A stretch of DNA of 64,000 nucleotides from Podocnemis expansa (lineage: Eukaryota > Chordata > Testudines > Podocnemididae): contig ML681964.1 in assembly GCA_007922195.1 (NCBI GenBank), forward strand, positions 3,514,325 to 3,578,324, in the 5' to 3' direction. A program made the position numbers and the translations under genes. Below are positions 46,215-56,385 of the stretch, piece by piece (within the stretch, counting starts at the first letter, position 1; each line of letters opens with the position of its first letter). The notes under the pieces are model-generated. The model was not told the DNA's origin, did not search any database, and saw only the letters and a list, made by a program, of their open reading frames with translations.

Positions 46215-49200
46215 ATTTGCTGATACCATGTACTATTGAAGTCAATGGCAAACTCACAGAATGGGCACGTCCCAGCTGCCTTCCACTGAGGGGCTTGGAC
46301 CACTGCACTCTCTGTAACATTGTTTAAGTTACAAAAGTCAAGTACCTGAATGTGAGGAAATACCAGCTTAATACAGAATCTTAATTCAGCCCCCTTGTGG
46401 GTTAGAATTCAGTCATTAATGTATATGATCACATACATTTTTTCACCATGGGACTCCTGCTTCCATCAGTGCACAAGTTGAAAGCAGGCACACTGAAACC
46501 TCAATATTGTCGTGATTTTGGCAGACTGCCAAAATGTTCCTGAAGAATGCAAGCAAGACACTGAAATGGTGATTTTTGGTAATTTCTCTAAGAAGCTTCC
46601 TGGCCCTCACTAGCCATTTCTCCCTGCTTAGTGTCAACTGCATGCAGCAAATACAAATATATTAAAAAGGAGAGCTATGGGTCATACAGGAGCAGATAGT
46701 GATTAACACTGGAAAACATTTTATAAATAAGTACTTTCTATAGTGTTTGATGTGTTTTAACTTTTTTATGTGCATGGTAGGCAGTCTATGATCACAATGT
46801 ATGTATAAACACATATGAACCAACATGTTAACTGGCTGACTTTTCTCCATCCCAGCTGTCCAGTGGGGAATATACCTTGCCAGTGAAGTGCTGTTACTCA
46901 GTAGAACATCTAGCTGGCAGAGGGCTCTGTAATCACCAAGTACAAAAAGGAAATAATAATTTGAGTCTTGAGTGGACAAGTGTCTGGAAAAAGCCAGAGG
47001 CTGTGTATGAGCAGAACAGAAAACATCATCCAGCTAAGGACTATAGGCTGAGAACTGGCTGCTGTGGGAAGGCAGGTGGTTTGAGATCACTGGGACAGAC
47101 AGCTGAAAGATGGGCTATACTGGCAGTTTCTTGCTGGCGGGTGGGGGAGCTGCAGTAACTACAGCAAGAAGTACGGCAGCACAGGGGTGTGCAAGCAAGC
47201 TATGTAGGGCATTTGCACATATGTACCAGGAAAGGAGGAGAATGAATGCCACTAAGGCTGTTTCCTTTATGTCTCTGTACTCAGTGGCCCTCTGGGGCTG
47301 GGTTAGGGACTGCTTGATTTAATCTTTCATTGTGACCATTAAAACAAGTGTGCTTAAAATAGTCATGTCTTTTTTGTTTTCACTAGCCCTACCTTCCTCC
47401 CCTATTAGCACAAGGCACAATCTGACCTTCCTATTCTGTAAACTGTACATTACTTAGACAGAAATGGGCCTCCTTTGGTCAATATGTATTCATCCAGTAG
47501 GCAGGAGTGGCATGGTCTTTTGTTAAAAAGGCATGGTCCCTTTCAAATACATGTTTACCCAGCAGACCAGCACATTCCCGAATGCATGATATGCCGATAC
47601 GTTGTTCTGCTGTAGGAGTGCACTAAAATAGTGGCTGCTATTAATGTACCTTGGTGAATAATGGCATGCAGCTAATTTTAAGCCATGAATGATTAAGCAG
47701 TTCATACAGTATATGAGCATAAAAGGCTATTTCCCTACATTTATAGTATATTTGATTTGAGAAGCCAGTGGAGCGAACCCACCCACATGCCAGAATAAGG
47801 ACAAGTTACCGTACAAGGCAATTATTCTTGTGCATCCATGTTCCAAGCACGGCATACAAATTCAGCATGAAAGTTGTGACACTCCTGCAGAAGATAATAT
47901 CCCTACATTGCTGTTCAACAGCAGCTTGCAGGTATTGTGCAAGTTTGCCTGTTTGGCTGCAATGTGTCTATAATTTTACCAAATGTTTTATAAAATGAGC
48001 ATAATTTACAACAGTTCAATGTTCAGAGTTATCAGATTACATGCAGCCCAATTTTGTAATTCTTTCTTATGTCGAGTATCAATTATTCACACAAGTTGTT
48101 CCATTAAAGTAAACTTTGCAACAGCAAGAGCCAACAATCTTGAAAGAGGAATGACCAGACGGTCTCATTATTCTTTATAAAGTAAATTGCTATTGCCACA
48201 GTGCAGACTGGGGTTTGGTAGTTCCAGCTCAGGATCCTTACTCTCTGGTAATTCAGCTGTATGCAGGTACACTGTGGATGAGATGTGCACAGCTATCTCT
48301 TGAAGATACATGATCACACATGTAACTGAACTCAGTGGAAAAATATTGCCCTTATGATTGAGGGTACAGTTCCATACCCATTTCTATATGGTAAATAGCA
48401 CTTAATCTCACTGCTTGTGTAAGTGCTACTAAACATGAGTAAAGATTATTGATTTGGACCCTCAACTGTCAAGGTAGATTGCTTTTGCAAGTGCAGTTAT
48501 ATCCTCTTAATGCCTATACAGCTATGAGGAAGATACAATTCCATATTGTGCAGTTATGCATCATGAAGTAGCCCTGGAAGTTATACATTGTAAGTATTCT
48601 CTCTTTTTATGAGGGTGTTTGTTATCCTCCATCCTCAGCAAACTGCTGTGTGTCACATCCACAGTGTAACTATGTAAATACAAACTGTCAAGGAACAAGA
48701 ATTTTGATTCTGCCCAGCCAAGCCCAGGACTGCACATGAGGCCATCACAATTCACTTGTCATAGAATAATAATAGGCTTTAGTACTGCCTCAAAAAGCAA
48801 CCATTGGTAATGTTTGTAACTAGGCAGCTATACTAAGAGGTTATGAAAGGTGTTTCACTCTCACTTTTCCCACAACCAGTATCAAAACCACTGGGCATTA
48901 TTTTTGAGGAATACATTGAAGGAAAAAACATATGGGCAGATATTAACAATCGTGAGCAATGCTCAGGGAAACGTCGCATTCAAGGCATTGCAGGCAAAGT
49001 GCATTAGATCAGACCAAGCCTAATTCTCTTTAGGAGTCTTAAGTTACATCATCATGGGAAAGTTTATTGATTCAAAGCATTCCATGCAGAGGAATTGAAG
49101 AGTAACATATTTGTCTTCAGCTCTGCCATTTTCCTAATTCGTCATTTAAAGTACCGAGTCTTATTCCAGCTCCTACTCCATCTTTCCTTCCTGTTGACCC

Positions 49201-49640
49201 AAAGGGCTTCCTATCTTAATTCTCCCACACAGCAAATACCCTGCATTTCCCAAGCTGACTCTCCGCTGTTTCCTGCCCACCAAAGCCCACTTTTCAGTTG
49301 TTCCCTACAATTTCCTCCCAATCCCACCCACCTTCACAGTTCACTTCTCCCAACATTCAAATTTGGAACAAACAGCAAAGGAGGCAAATTGTGCTGGGGG
49401 ATGAGAAGTAAAATTCAGGCAAGTGTAAAGAAAGAGAGTTGAAATTTGCTTAGGCAAGACTCCTGATTTGCTTTGCCTTCTAGTCGTCAGAAACTAGGCC
49501 TCATTTCCAACACAGTGATCCCTCTCAGAATAAAAACTTAAGAGACAGTCAGTTCCTAGGCATCATCCACATATCAATCTGGAAACAGCACGAGGTTTCT
49601 GACTAGGCTGATAAACAAGATTTGAAATGCTTTTCAACAC
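46215..49640. other. Repeat-free stretch, possible conserved non-coding DNA
   Basis: About 3.4 kb without recognisable repeats, the longest clean stretch in the right half. 47540-48180 is AT-rich with homeodomain-like TAATT/ATTA cores (for example 'GCAGCTAATTTTAAGCCATG' and 'AATGATTAAGCAGTTCATAC') and no long open frame. This is the texture of vertebrate conserved non-coding elements, but conservation cannot be shown here. Confidence 0.35.
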
Positions 49641-49642
49641 TA

Positions 49643-50165
49643 TAGGTACATCCACATGTACCTTTTAAATCGAAATAATGGTGGTTATTTCGGTTTAAAA
49701 AAATATTGTCTACACAACGTTCTTTTGAATCAAAATGATGAGCTCCATCATTTTGATTCAAGAGATGTTGAATCGAAATAGGTTAAACCTATTTTAAAGT
49801 GAAACATCTGTTTAAAGTGAAACAGTTCTTTCAAAATAATACTGCTTGGACATGTTATTTCAAAATAACTGTTATTTTGATTTAACACAATTTGTCCTTC
49901 TCCTTCCCAGGGTGCTGTCCTTTTTCTATATATTGGGTGGTGGCACGGCCCTTCTGGGGGGCCATCTTGCCAGACCTCCCATGGTGCCCCTCTCCTGAAT
50001 TGAAATAGCAAGTCCTGGGTCTGGACTTGCTATTTCCATTTGGGTTTTTTTGGTGTGGACCTGTTAAATTGATTTAACTTAAATCAATTTAATGATTTTT
50101 ATTTCAAATTTATTAAATCAGTTTAAGTTAAATCGATTTAACCATGTACATGTGGACATAGCCTA
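49643..50165. mobile_element. MITE with ~22-bp TIRs and TA target
   Basis: The element at 49645-50163 is 519 bp. The left end 'GGTACATCCACATGTACCTT' and the reverse complement of the right end 'GGCTATGTCCACATGTACAT' match over most positions. TA flanks both sides. The interior has further small palindromes such as 'AATTGATTTAACTTAAATCA'. TA targets suggest Tc1/mariner-like mobilisation. It has no transposase. Confidence 0.7.
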
Positions 50166-50724
50166 TCATTATAAAAGTCTATCCAAAGCTATTTCATGCA
50201 GTTAAGTGCCACCTGTTTGCACAGTCACGACCTCTGATTGACCCACTGCTTTTTCCCCCTTAAGAAAGAAAATTCCCCCTTAAGAAGAAAATTCAAATCT
50301 TTTCCCCCAGACTCTCAATCTGCCAGCACATTAACAAAGGAGCTAACTGCCCACTTCACAATCTCCTTCAGGAAATCATATGAATGTTTCAACTTGCCAC
50401 AGTTTGTTAATTGCTACACAAAATTACCACATTAATGCAATTTGGACACCAAGAATATTTTCAGTGAAGTTAAATGAGTAATGCATGTATAATAGTTTCC
50501 ACTGTTCAGCCTTACAGACGTTCGGTGATTTGTATAATTGGGAATTCTAAAACTTCCAACTCATTTGGGTCATTACAGTTTTGTCTGTGCTCAAAAAAAC
50601 GTCTGCACAAAGTGCAAATGCACAACTCTGGGAACCCTTCATGAAGAAAAATTGTTTTTATCTGAACTTCAGTGCACCGCTTACTGGAAGTTAGGTGACT
50701 TTATGTATATTTTGTGAGATATCA

Positions 50725-51790
50725 AGGACAGCAGGCAGTCTGAGAGTGAATGAAAGGAGTTATGCAGGGGTTAAAGTAAGCCGGAACACCCCAAAACGCT
50801 GTGCCAGGACCCACTATTTTTAGGGGCTCAACATTCTGGGACCTCTAAAAATAGAATGTGAAGCATTCCAGTTCCATGTTCTATTTTTAGGGGCCCAAAC
50901 ACTGGGCCCCTAAACATGACAGGCAGGGGTTCCACCGGGCAGCGGAGGGGGAGGGGCCAGAAGTGTTGCTGGGGGGCTAAGGCCCCGCCCCAAACCCCTC
51001 CCCTTCCAGGCCCTGCCCCAATCTGGGGCCTGCTGCCTCTGTGCTCCTGCCCTGACGCAGGGCTTACCACTACCCCCTCCCCAGCTGCGCCACTGCCGGT
51101 AAGTGCGGGGACGGCTTGGCTCGTGTTCGGGGGGTATTGGGGGCAGGGGTTGGGGCGTCAGCATGAGGGGCAGGAGCTGGGGTCTGGGGGGCCCACTTGC
51201 ATGGGAAGGGGTGCCCCCTGGCACAGGAGGGGGGCCCACCGGCACGGGAGCATTCTGGGGCCCCCCAAATTATACTTTAACCCCTGGAGATATGGGAGCC
51301 TCAGAATGCTGAGAGCTTGGTTCCCTAGTGGCTAGCTAGAGTTACTGCAGGGCAATAAGAGGCACCTGAGATCAGTTAAGACCTAGTGCCTGAAAAAAGC
51401 CTCCCTGCTCCAAACAGATGGGGCACAAGCTGGAGATGGACTAAGAGGAGTGCTGCACTGTTTTGAGTTGAGTAGTGTCATGACATACAGAGGAGCAGGA
51501 GAAGTGTGCTGTTGCGTGGAGGAACAGAGAGGATCCTGGAGGAAGATACTGGGCCCCTGGAGGGAGTGCGCTCTTGAACCAGGACTGAGTTACCTCCGAG
51601 ATACAGGGGCTGTGGGATACCAGAAACTTCATGAACAGAGGAGGGAGCTAGCCCAGCAGAAATTTAGTACACCTGTGAGTGCAGCAACTGCATCAAGTAG
51701 CTGCCATTTGTAGGGCCCCTGGGCTGGGACCCAGAGGAGCGCGCAGACTTGGGTCCCTTCCCCCCTCCTCAACCCACCAGACCCCCTGGA
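50725..51790 (+). repeat. Unclassified dispersed element, copy 1 (split by hAT B)
   Basis: 50725-50764 ('GGCAGTCTGAGAGTGAATGA') and, after the hAT, 51295-51790 ('GAGAGCTTGGTTCCCTAGTG', 'GCTAGCTAGAGTTACTGCAG', 'GGCACCTGAGATCAGTTAAG', then 'GGGCCCCTGGGCTGGGACCC') align with 52262-53200. The second copy has a TATA-like 'GCCTGATAAAAGCTGCCCTG', which would suit an LTR promoter, but no paired LTR structure is proven. Right boundary approximate. Confidence 0.55.
50757..51294. mobile_element. GC-rich hAT, copy B, with TSD
   Basis: The element at 50765-51286 is 522 bp. The ends CAGGGGTTAAAGTA and TACTTTAACCCCTG are perfect 14-bp inverted repeats. The flanks GAGTTATG and GAGATATG form an 8-bp TSD with one mismatch. 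The duplicated host element at 52262 onwards shows the unoccupied site ('GGGAGGTATTTAAGCTGTAG'), confirming the insertion. It is GC-rich and full of GGGCCCC strings. Long frames on both strands (for example 50916-51335) come from composition. Confidence 0.88.
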
Positions 51791-52261
51791 GGAAATCTTC
51801 CCTCATCAGGGAGACAGGATAACTGGCACTACCCTAACCAACCGCAAAAGACAGACGTGCAAGACCTACAAAGTGGAGCTGGTATTTGCCACAATTTCTT
51901 ACAAGAAAGGTGCTACTATGAGACCAACACTGTACCACCATCTTAAAGTGACTCTATTGGGACACATGTTAGCTGTGGGACAAGAACTATGCAAAACTTT
52001 TATTTCAAAATCTTTAAAATCTGCATGCAAAAACTCAAAATTCTCATCTAGTTTCAAGTTTCAATGAACCCAGAAAAGGATAGTGACATGTCTGCAAACT
52101 TTAAATGAATCTAATAAAATGTACAGTCATATAGTCATGAAAATAGATGACACTGTGCAATTTCAATTAAGTTTCACTTTGAATTTGTCAGAACAGACAA
52201 ATACATATTAAGGCAGACTGGGCAGAATTTTGCCCTCAAAACCATGTCAATTGTGAGTTAT

Positions 52262-53225
52262 TAAGTGCAGCAGGCACTCAGAGTGAGTGAAGGGAGGTAT
52301 TTAAGCTGTAGAATGTTAAGAGCTTGTTTCCCTAGTGGCTAGCTGTGGTTAGTGGAGGGCAACCAGAGGCATCTGAGATCAACTAAGGCCTAGCCAGGTG
52401 CCTGATAAAAGCTGCCCTGCCTCAAACAGAAGTTGCACAAGTTGGAGAAGGAGCAAGAGGTCAGTGCTGCGTTGCAGAACTTCAAGATGACATTGGAGAA
52501 GAGAAGGAGAAAGACAAACAGAGGAAAAGACAGAGGGAGCTGGAGAAGAAACCCAGCAGAAGACAGGGGCGTTGCTGGCACTGGGTACTCCAGGGCACGT
52601 GCCCCGAACCCCAGCGCCAGTGCCCTGGATCTCCAGCCCAATCAGGCTGGAGATCCAGGGCCCAGCCGTCGCTGGCCACGGTGGCCCCGTCCCCAGCCGG
52701 GAATGCGGGGCCTGGCCACCCGCAGCGCAGCAGTCCCATCCCTGGCAGGGGAGGTGGGGCCCGGCCTCCTGCAACCGCTTCCGGCCCCGGCCGGTGATGC
52801 AGGGCCTAGCCGCCCATGGCGGTGCGGCAGCTCCTGACTCTGTCCCTGTCCCTGGCCAGGGGGCGGGGCCTGCAGGCTGGGGGCGGGGCCTGTGGCCCAG
52901 GGACGGGGCCTGGGTCCATGCCCTGGGTCCCTCCCCCAGCCAGCGACGCCCCTGGCAGAAGGAGAGATTGGATGAATACCCTAAAAGGTATAAAGGAGGG
53001 GGGAAACAGCCCAGGAAAAAGGAGTGCAGGACTGGGACTTGGTCAGCAACACACAGCTGCATCTCTTATGGCTCCTTGGTTGGGCCCCAGAGCAGAGGTT
53101 GGGCCTGGGTCCCAATCCCCCCCCCCCCCCCCCCACACACACACACCAGGAGCAACACCCATGGCAGCCTTACGGGTGGAAACAAAGAAGAAGAGGAGCC
53201 CCATGACCCTCTAGCCTTCTAGAAT
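52262..53225 (+). repeat. Unclassified dispersed element, copy 2 (split by hAT D)
   Basis: 'CAGCAGGCACTCAGAGTGAG', 'AGAGCTTGTTTCCCTAGTGG', 'AGGCATCTGAGATCAACTAA' and, past the hAT, 'GGTTGGGCCCCAGAGCAGAG' repeat the order of copy 1 in the same orientation. A C18 run followed by (AC)n at 53117-53147 is unique to this copy. The tail is followed at once by a CR1 insertion. It could be two LTRs or two independent insertions of one family. Confidence 0.55.
52556..52962. mobile_element. GC-rich hAT, copy D, with TSD
   Basis: The element at 52564-52954 is 391 bp. The left end CAGGGGCGTTGCTGGCA and the right end 'AGCCAGCGACGCCCCTG' are inverted repeats with one or two mismatches. GCAGAAGA and GCAGAAGG flank it as an 8-bp TSD. 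Its termini differ from copies A/B, so it is another hAT family. Very GC-rich and coding for nothing recognisable. An internal hairpin pairs 'GGATCTCCAGCC' with 'GGCTGGAGATCC' at 52627-52658. Confidence 0.88.
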
Positions 53226-53254
53226 GTGAGACTCATGATCACAAAGGTACTCAC

Positions 53255-54336
53255 AGAATCATAGAATCATAGGGTTGGAAGGGACCCCATAAGGTCATCT
53301 ATTCCAACCCGCTGCCAAAAAAGCAGGACCACCCCCACTAGATTATCCCAGCCAGGGTTTTGTCCAGCTGGGCCTTGCACACCTCCAAAGATGGAGATTC
53401 CACCACCTCCCTAGGTAGCTTATTCCAATGCTTCACTACTCGCCTAGTAAGAAAGTTTTTCCTAATATCCAGTCTGGACCTCCCCAGCTGTAACTTGAAA
53501 CCATTGCTCCTTGTTCTGCTCTCTGTTACTACTGAGAACAGTCAAGCTCCATCCTCCTTGGAGCATCCCTTCAGGTAGCTGAAGGCTGCTATCAAATCCC
53601 CCCTCAGTCTTCTCTTCTGCAGGCTAAATAAACCTAGTTCCTTCAGTCGCTCTTCATAGGGCTTGTGCTCCAGCCCTTTGATCATTTTTGTTGCCCTCTG
53701 CTGGACTCTCTCTAATTTGTCCATGTCCTTTTTGTAGTGGGGAGCCCAAAACTGGACACAGTATTCCAGATGTGGCCTCACCAGTGTAGAATAGAGGGGA
53801 ATGATCACATCCCTCGATCTGCTGGCAACACTTCTTCTGATGCAGCCCAGTATGCCATTGGCCTTTCTGGCAGCAAGCGCACACTGCTGACTCATATACA
53901 GCCTCCCATCCACAATGACTGCCAGGTCCTTTTCGCCAGTGCTACTATTGAGCTGATCACTCCCCAGCCTGTAGCAGTACATGGGGTTTTTTCGTCCCAA
54001 GTGCAGGATTTTGCACTTGTCCTTGTTGAACCTCATGAGATTTCTATTGGCCCACTGCTCCAATTTGTCTAGGTCTCCCTGAATCCTGTCCCTGCCCTCC
54101 AGGGTGTCTACCATTCCCCCCAGTTTGGTATCATCCGCAAACTTACTAAGTGTGCAATCTATCCCATCATCCAGATCATTAATGAAGATGTTGAACAGAA
54201 CTGGCCCCAGGACCGACCCCTGGGGCACACCACTCGTTACTGGTTGCCAACTAGACATGGAGCCATTGATTCCTACATGCTGAAACCGTTGATCTAGCCA
54301 GTTTTCTATCCACCTTATAGTCCACGCATCCAACCT
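53255..54336 (-). mobile_element. CR1 LINE, 5'-truncated, recent
   Basis: Same plan as 26598-28115: an octamer (AGAATCAT) 3' tail and 'AGGGTTGGAAGGGACCCCAT' at the low end, then ORF2. It breaks off at about 54336, in the middle of the RT domain, a typical 5' truncation. It is inserted directly after copy 2 of the unclassified element. Confidence 0.95.
53542..54333 (-). pseudogene. CR1 ORF2 fragment, long open frame
   Basis: 263 residues stay open. Near residue 30 is '[20 protein letters not shown]', near 60 'FADDTKLGG' (motif C), then '[20 protein letters not shown]' with Arg where the first copy has a stop, and a basic C-terminal part ending prematurely after 'KGCSKEDGA'. The N-terminal half of RT and the endonuclease are absent because of 5' truncation. 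Being longer and cleaner than the 26.7-kb copy, it is probably the younger of the two. Confidence 0.93.
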
Positions 54337-54784
54337 GTTGTTTTGTCACACAATGTACTACAGCCATAACCTCTGAAAACCCAGCTATCCCACTCTTTCC
54401 AGCAGATATTTCCTGTCATGTCGAATGATGGTATTTTTCGTGATTGGACACCTTTTTTTCATGTCATATTTAAACTACATTTCTGAAGCAGCTCCCATGA
54501 GAGGAAAAAGCCACCATACTGGTTAACCCAAACCTAGCATTAGAGACTGATAGAAAAATTTCTTATAGAAACTTTTGTTTTGACAAACATAAACTTTCCA
54601 TAAGAATAGAAATTTAATTTCAATTAAATTTTATTCAGGAAAAAATGAAAATACATAATAAGAAAATCATAGTCAAAAGGAACATTTCAGATTGAGAACA
54701 AATTCTGAAGTGCCAAAATTTCCCAGAGAAAGAAATTCCAAATTTCAATCAGGTTTAACTAACATTATTAACGTGGAATCTACA
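54337..54784. other. Unassigned AT-rich DNA
   Basis: No recognisable gene or element. Confidence 0.45.
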
Positions 54785-55090
54785 TGGGGGTGGTTATTCA
54801 TACAGTAAACCAACTTGTTGCCAACTCACTGTTTTACCTCAAGGTTCCCTGTATTTAATGTTTTTCATAAAGCCCCTGAAGTCACATGAATCTCAACTTT
54901 CTTTTTAAAAAATGGCTCTATCCCTTGTGTTTGCAAAGAAGAGCTTGAACAGATGAACCCTCAAGGCCTAAAAAAGCAGAAGACAGAAAATTCAAAATAT
55001 TATTTTTAAAGATTTATGATGAGTCAATTATAGGATTTGGTGGGATTGACTCATGACTATTGAAGCATGCAAGTAAGCAATATTAGTAAA
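54785..55090 (+). mobile_element. Short DNA-transposon-like element, copy 2
   Basis: It starts 'CAACTTGTTGCCAACTCACT', then 'ACATGAATCTCAACTTTCTT', 'TGAACCCTCAAGGCCTAAAA', 'TTTAAAGATTTATGATGAGT' and 'TTGACTCATGACTATTGAAG', in the same order as 29785-30110. Both copies are diverged. Confidence 0.55.
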
Positions 55091-56155
55091 ATATGATTAA
55101 TTATTATTCACAGAAGGAAGAGAATGCAAAAACAAAGGAATAAAGGAAATGGCCAGTAATATTGTAGTTCTACAGTAACTGCTCTACCATTCTACCAGAA
55201 TGCAAGAGCCAGTTACACTAACTAGAGGGAGGATATTGTATTTTGGGTGAATCTGTGTACATCTTTATACTCATGACTGATTATTTAAGGGCCTGATCCT
55301 GCAAAGACTTACTCATGGGAGTAACTGCAATGCAGTCAAAGCGATTAGCAAGGACTGACAATGTGACTAGCTGTGAGGATATTTACAGGATTGAGCTATA
55401 ACATCATAATCATCCATGCGTAACAAGCAACTCAAGCTTAGTCTCCAACTATGAAAGCAGCAACTAATTAAGTACTTTTTTAAAAAAAGAAAATTTGCCA
55501 TTATCGGTTATTTCATTCTTATTCCCTTCTACCAATACCCCCCTTAAACACAGTTATAAATATGCAATTAAAAAACTTAATTAAAAAGATTTCCTCGCTT
55601 CACTTGCACCTTTGGCATGAGTCATCAGAAAAGTACAAACTAGCTCTGGGAGAAAAAAACCAACTGCTAATACACGGTGCCAGACTGCAGCGGAGACCTG
55701 CAATGCAGCCAGTGGGTGCAGAACTCTTCTGAACCTTGATATGTCATTCAGGTATATTGCTATCACTTTTTTATGGCTATGTTTCTTATTTTCCACCAGA
55801 ACAGGGCAAATCAACAGCTGTGGCACAACTTAGCCTCTTAAGTTTCTAATAGGAGCCTTTATCTATTTGTTTGCAGTGGAGATGGAGTGAGTTATTTCCT
55901 TTCTGTTTTTTTCATATCTGTATCTTCATCTCTATCTATATAAAGATAACAATCTCTCTTTTTTTTAAGGTACTACAAAAGTGAGTGCACCATTTTGGCT
56001 GAGCAGCTAGACAATACATTTTCACTTGGATCAGACTCTCTGAATATCAGGGCCTATGGACCATAAGATTTTTTACAAACTAAGAGTTATTGGGTGACAT
56101 CACGGCCACACTGAAGTCAAGTGGCAAAATTCCATTTGACTTCAATGCAATCATG
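55091..56155. other. Unassigned DNA
   Basis: No gene recognised. About 55285-55345 has 'GGGCCTGATCCTGCAAAGAC', 'TTACTCATGGGAGTAACTGC', half of the ancient palindromic repeat family. Confidence 0.45.
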
Positions 56156-56159
56156 ATTT

Positions 56160-56385
56160 TCCCCAATGGTCTAGTAATCTGAGCTCAGTACTGGTAATCA
56201 GAAACCCCTATGTTCTAAACATGGTTTTGACACTAAGTCTCACTGTGGCCCTGGGCTAGTCATTTAACCAATCTGCCTCAGTTTCTCCCACTCATAAATA
56301 AATTGAATAGACATTTTGGATGTGCACTGAACAGGACTGCATCAAAACTAGGGATAATAATTACCAGCCTCACAAAGTCCAATGG
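56160..56385 (+). repeat. MIR/CORE-SINE-like element
   Basis: 'GGTCTAGTAATCTGAGCTCA', 'GGTTTTGACACTAAGTCTCA', 'CTGTGGCCCTGGGCTAGTCA', 'TTTAACCAATCTGCCTCAGT' and 'CTAGGGATAATAATTACCAG' follow the MIR order from the tRNA-like head to the middle of the element. Confidence 0.78.

Noticed and set aside
50910..51335. Open frames of 111-139 residues
   Set aside because: Inside GC-rich hAT copy B and crossing its boundary. Composition artefact.
52379..53222. Open frames of 216-227 residues
   Set aside because: They span the GC-rich hAT copy D plus the unclassified repeat. The two strands are open together and the element has TIRs and a TSD.
53737..54072. 111-residue plus-strand frame
   Set aside because: Antisense shadow of the CR1 RT frame at 53542-54333.
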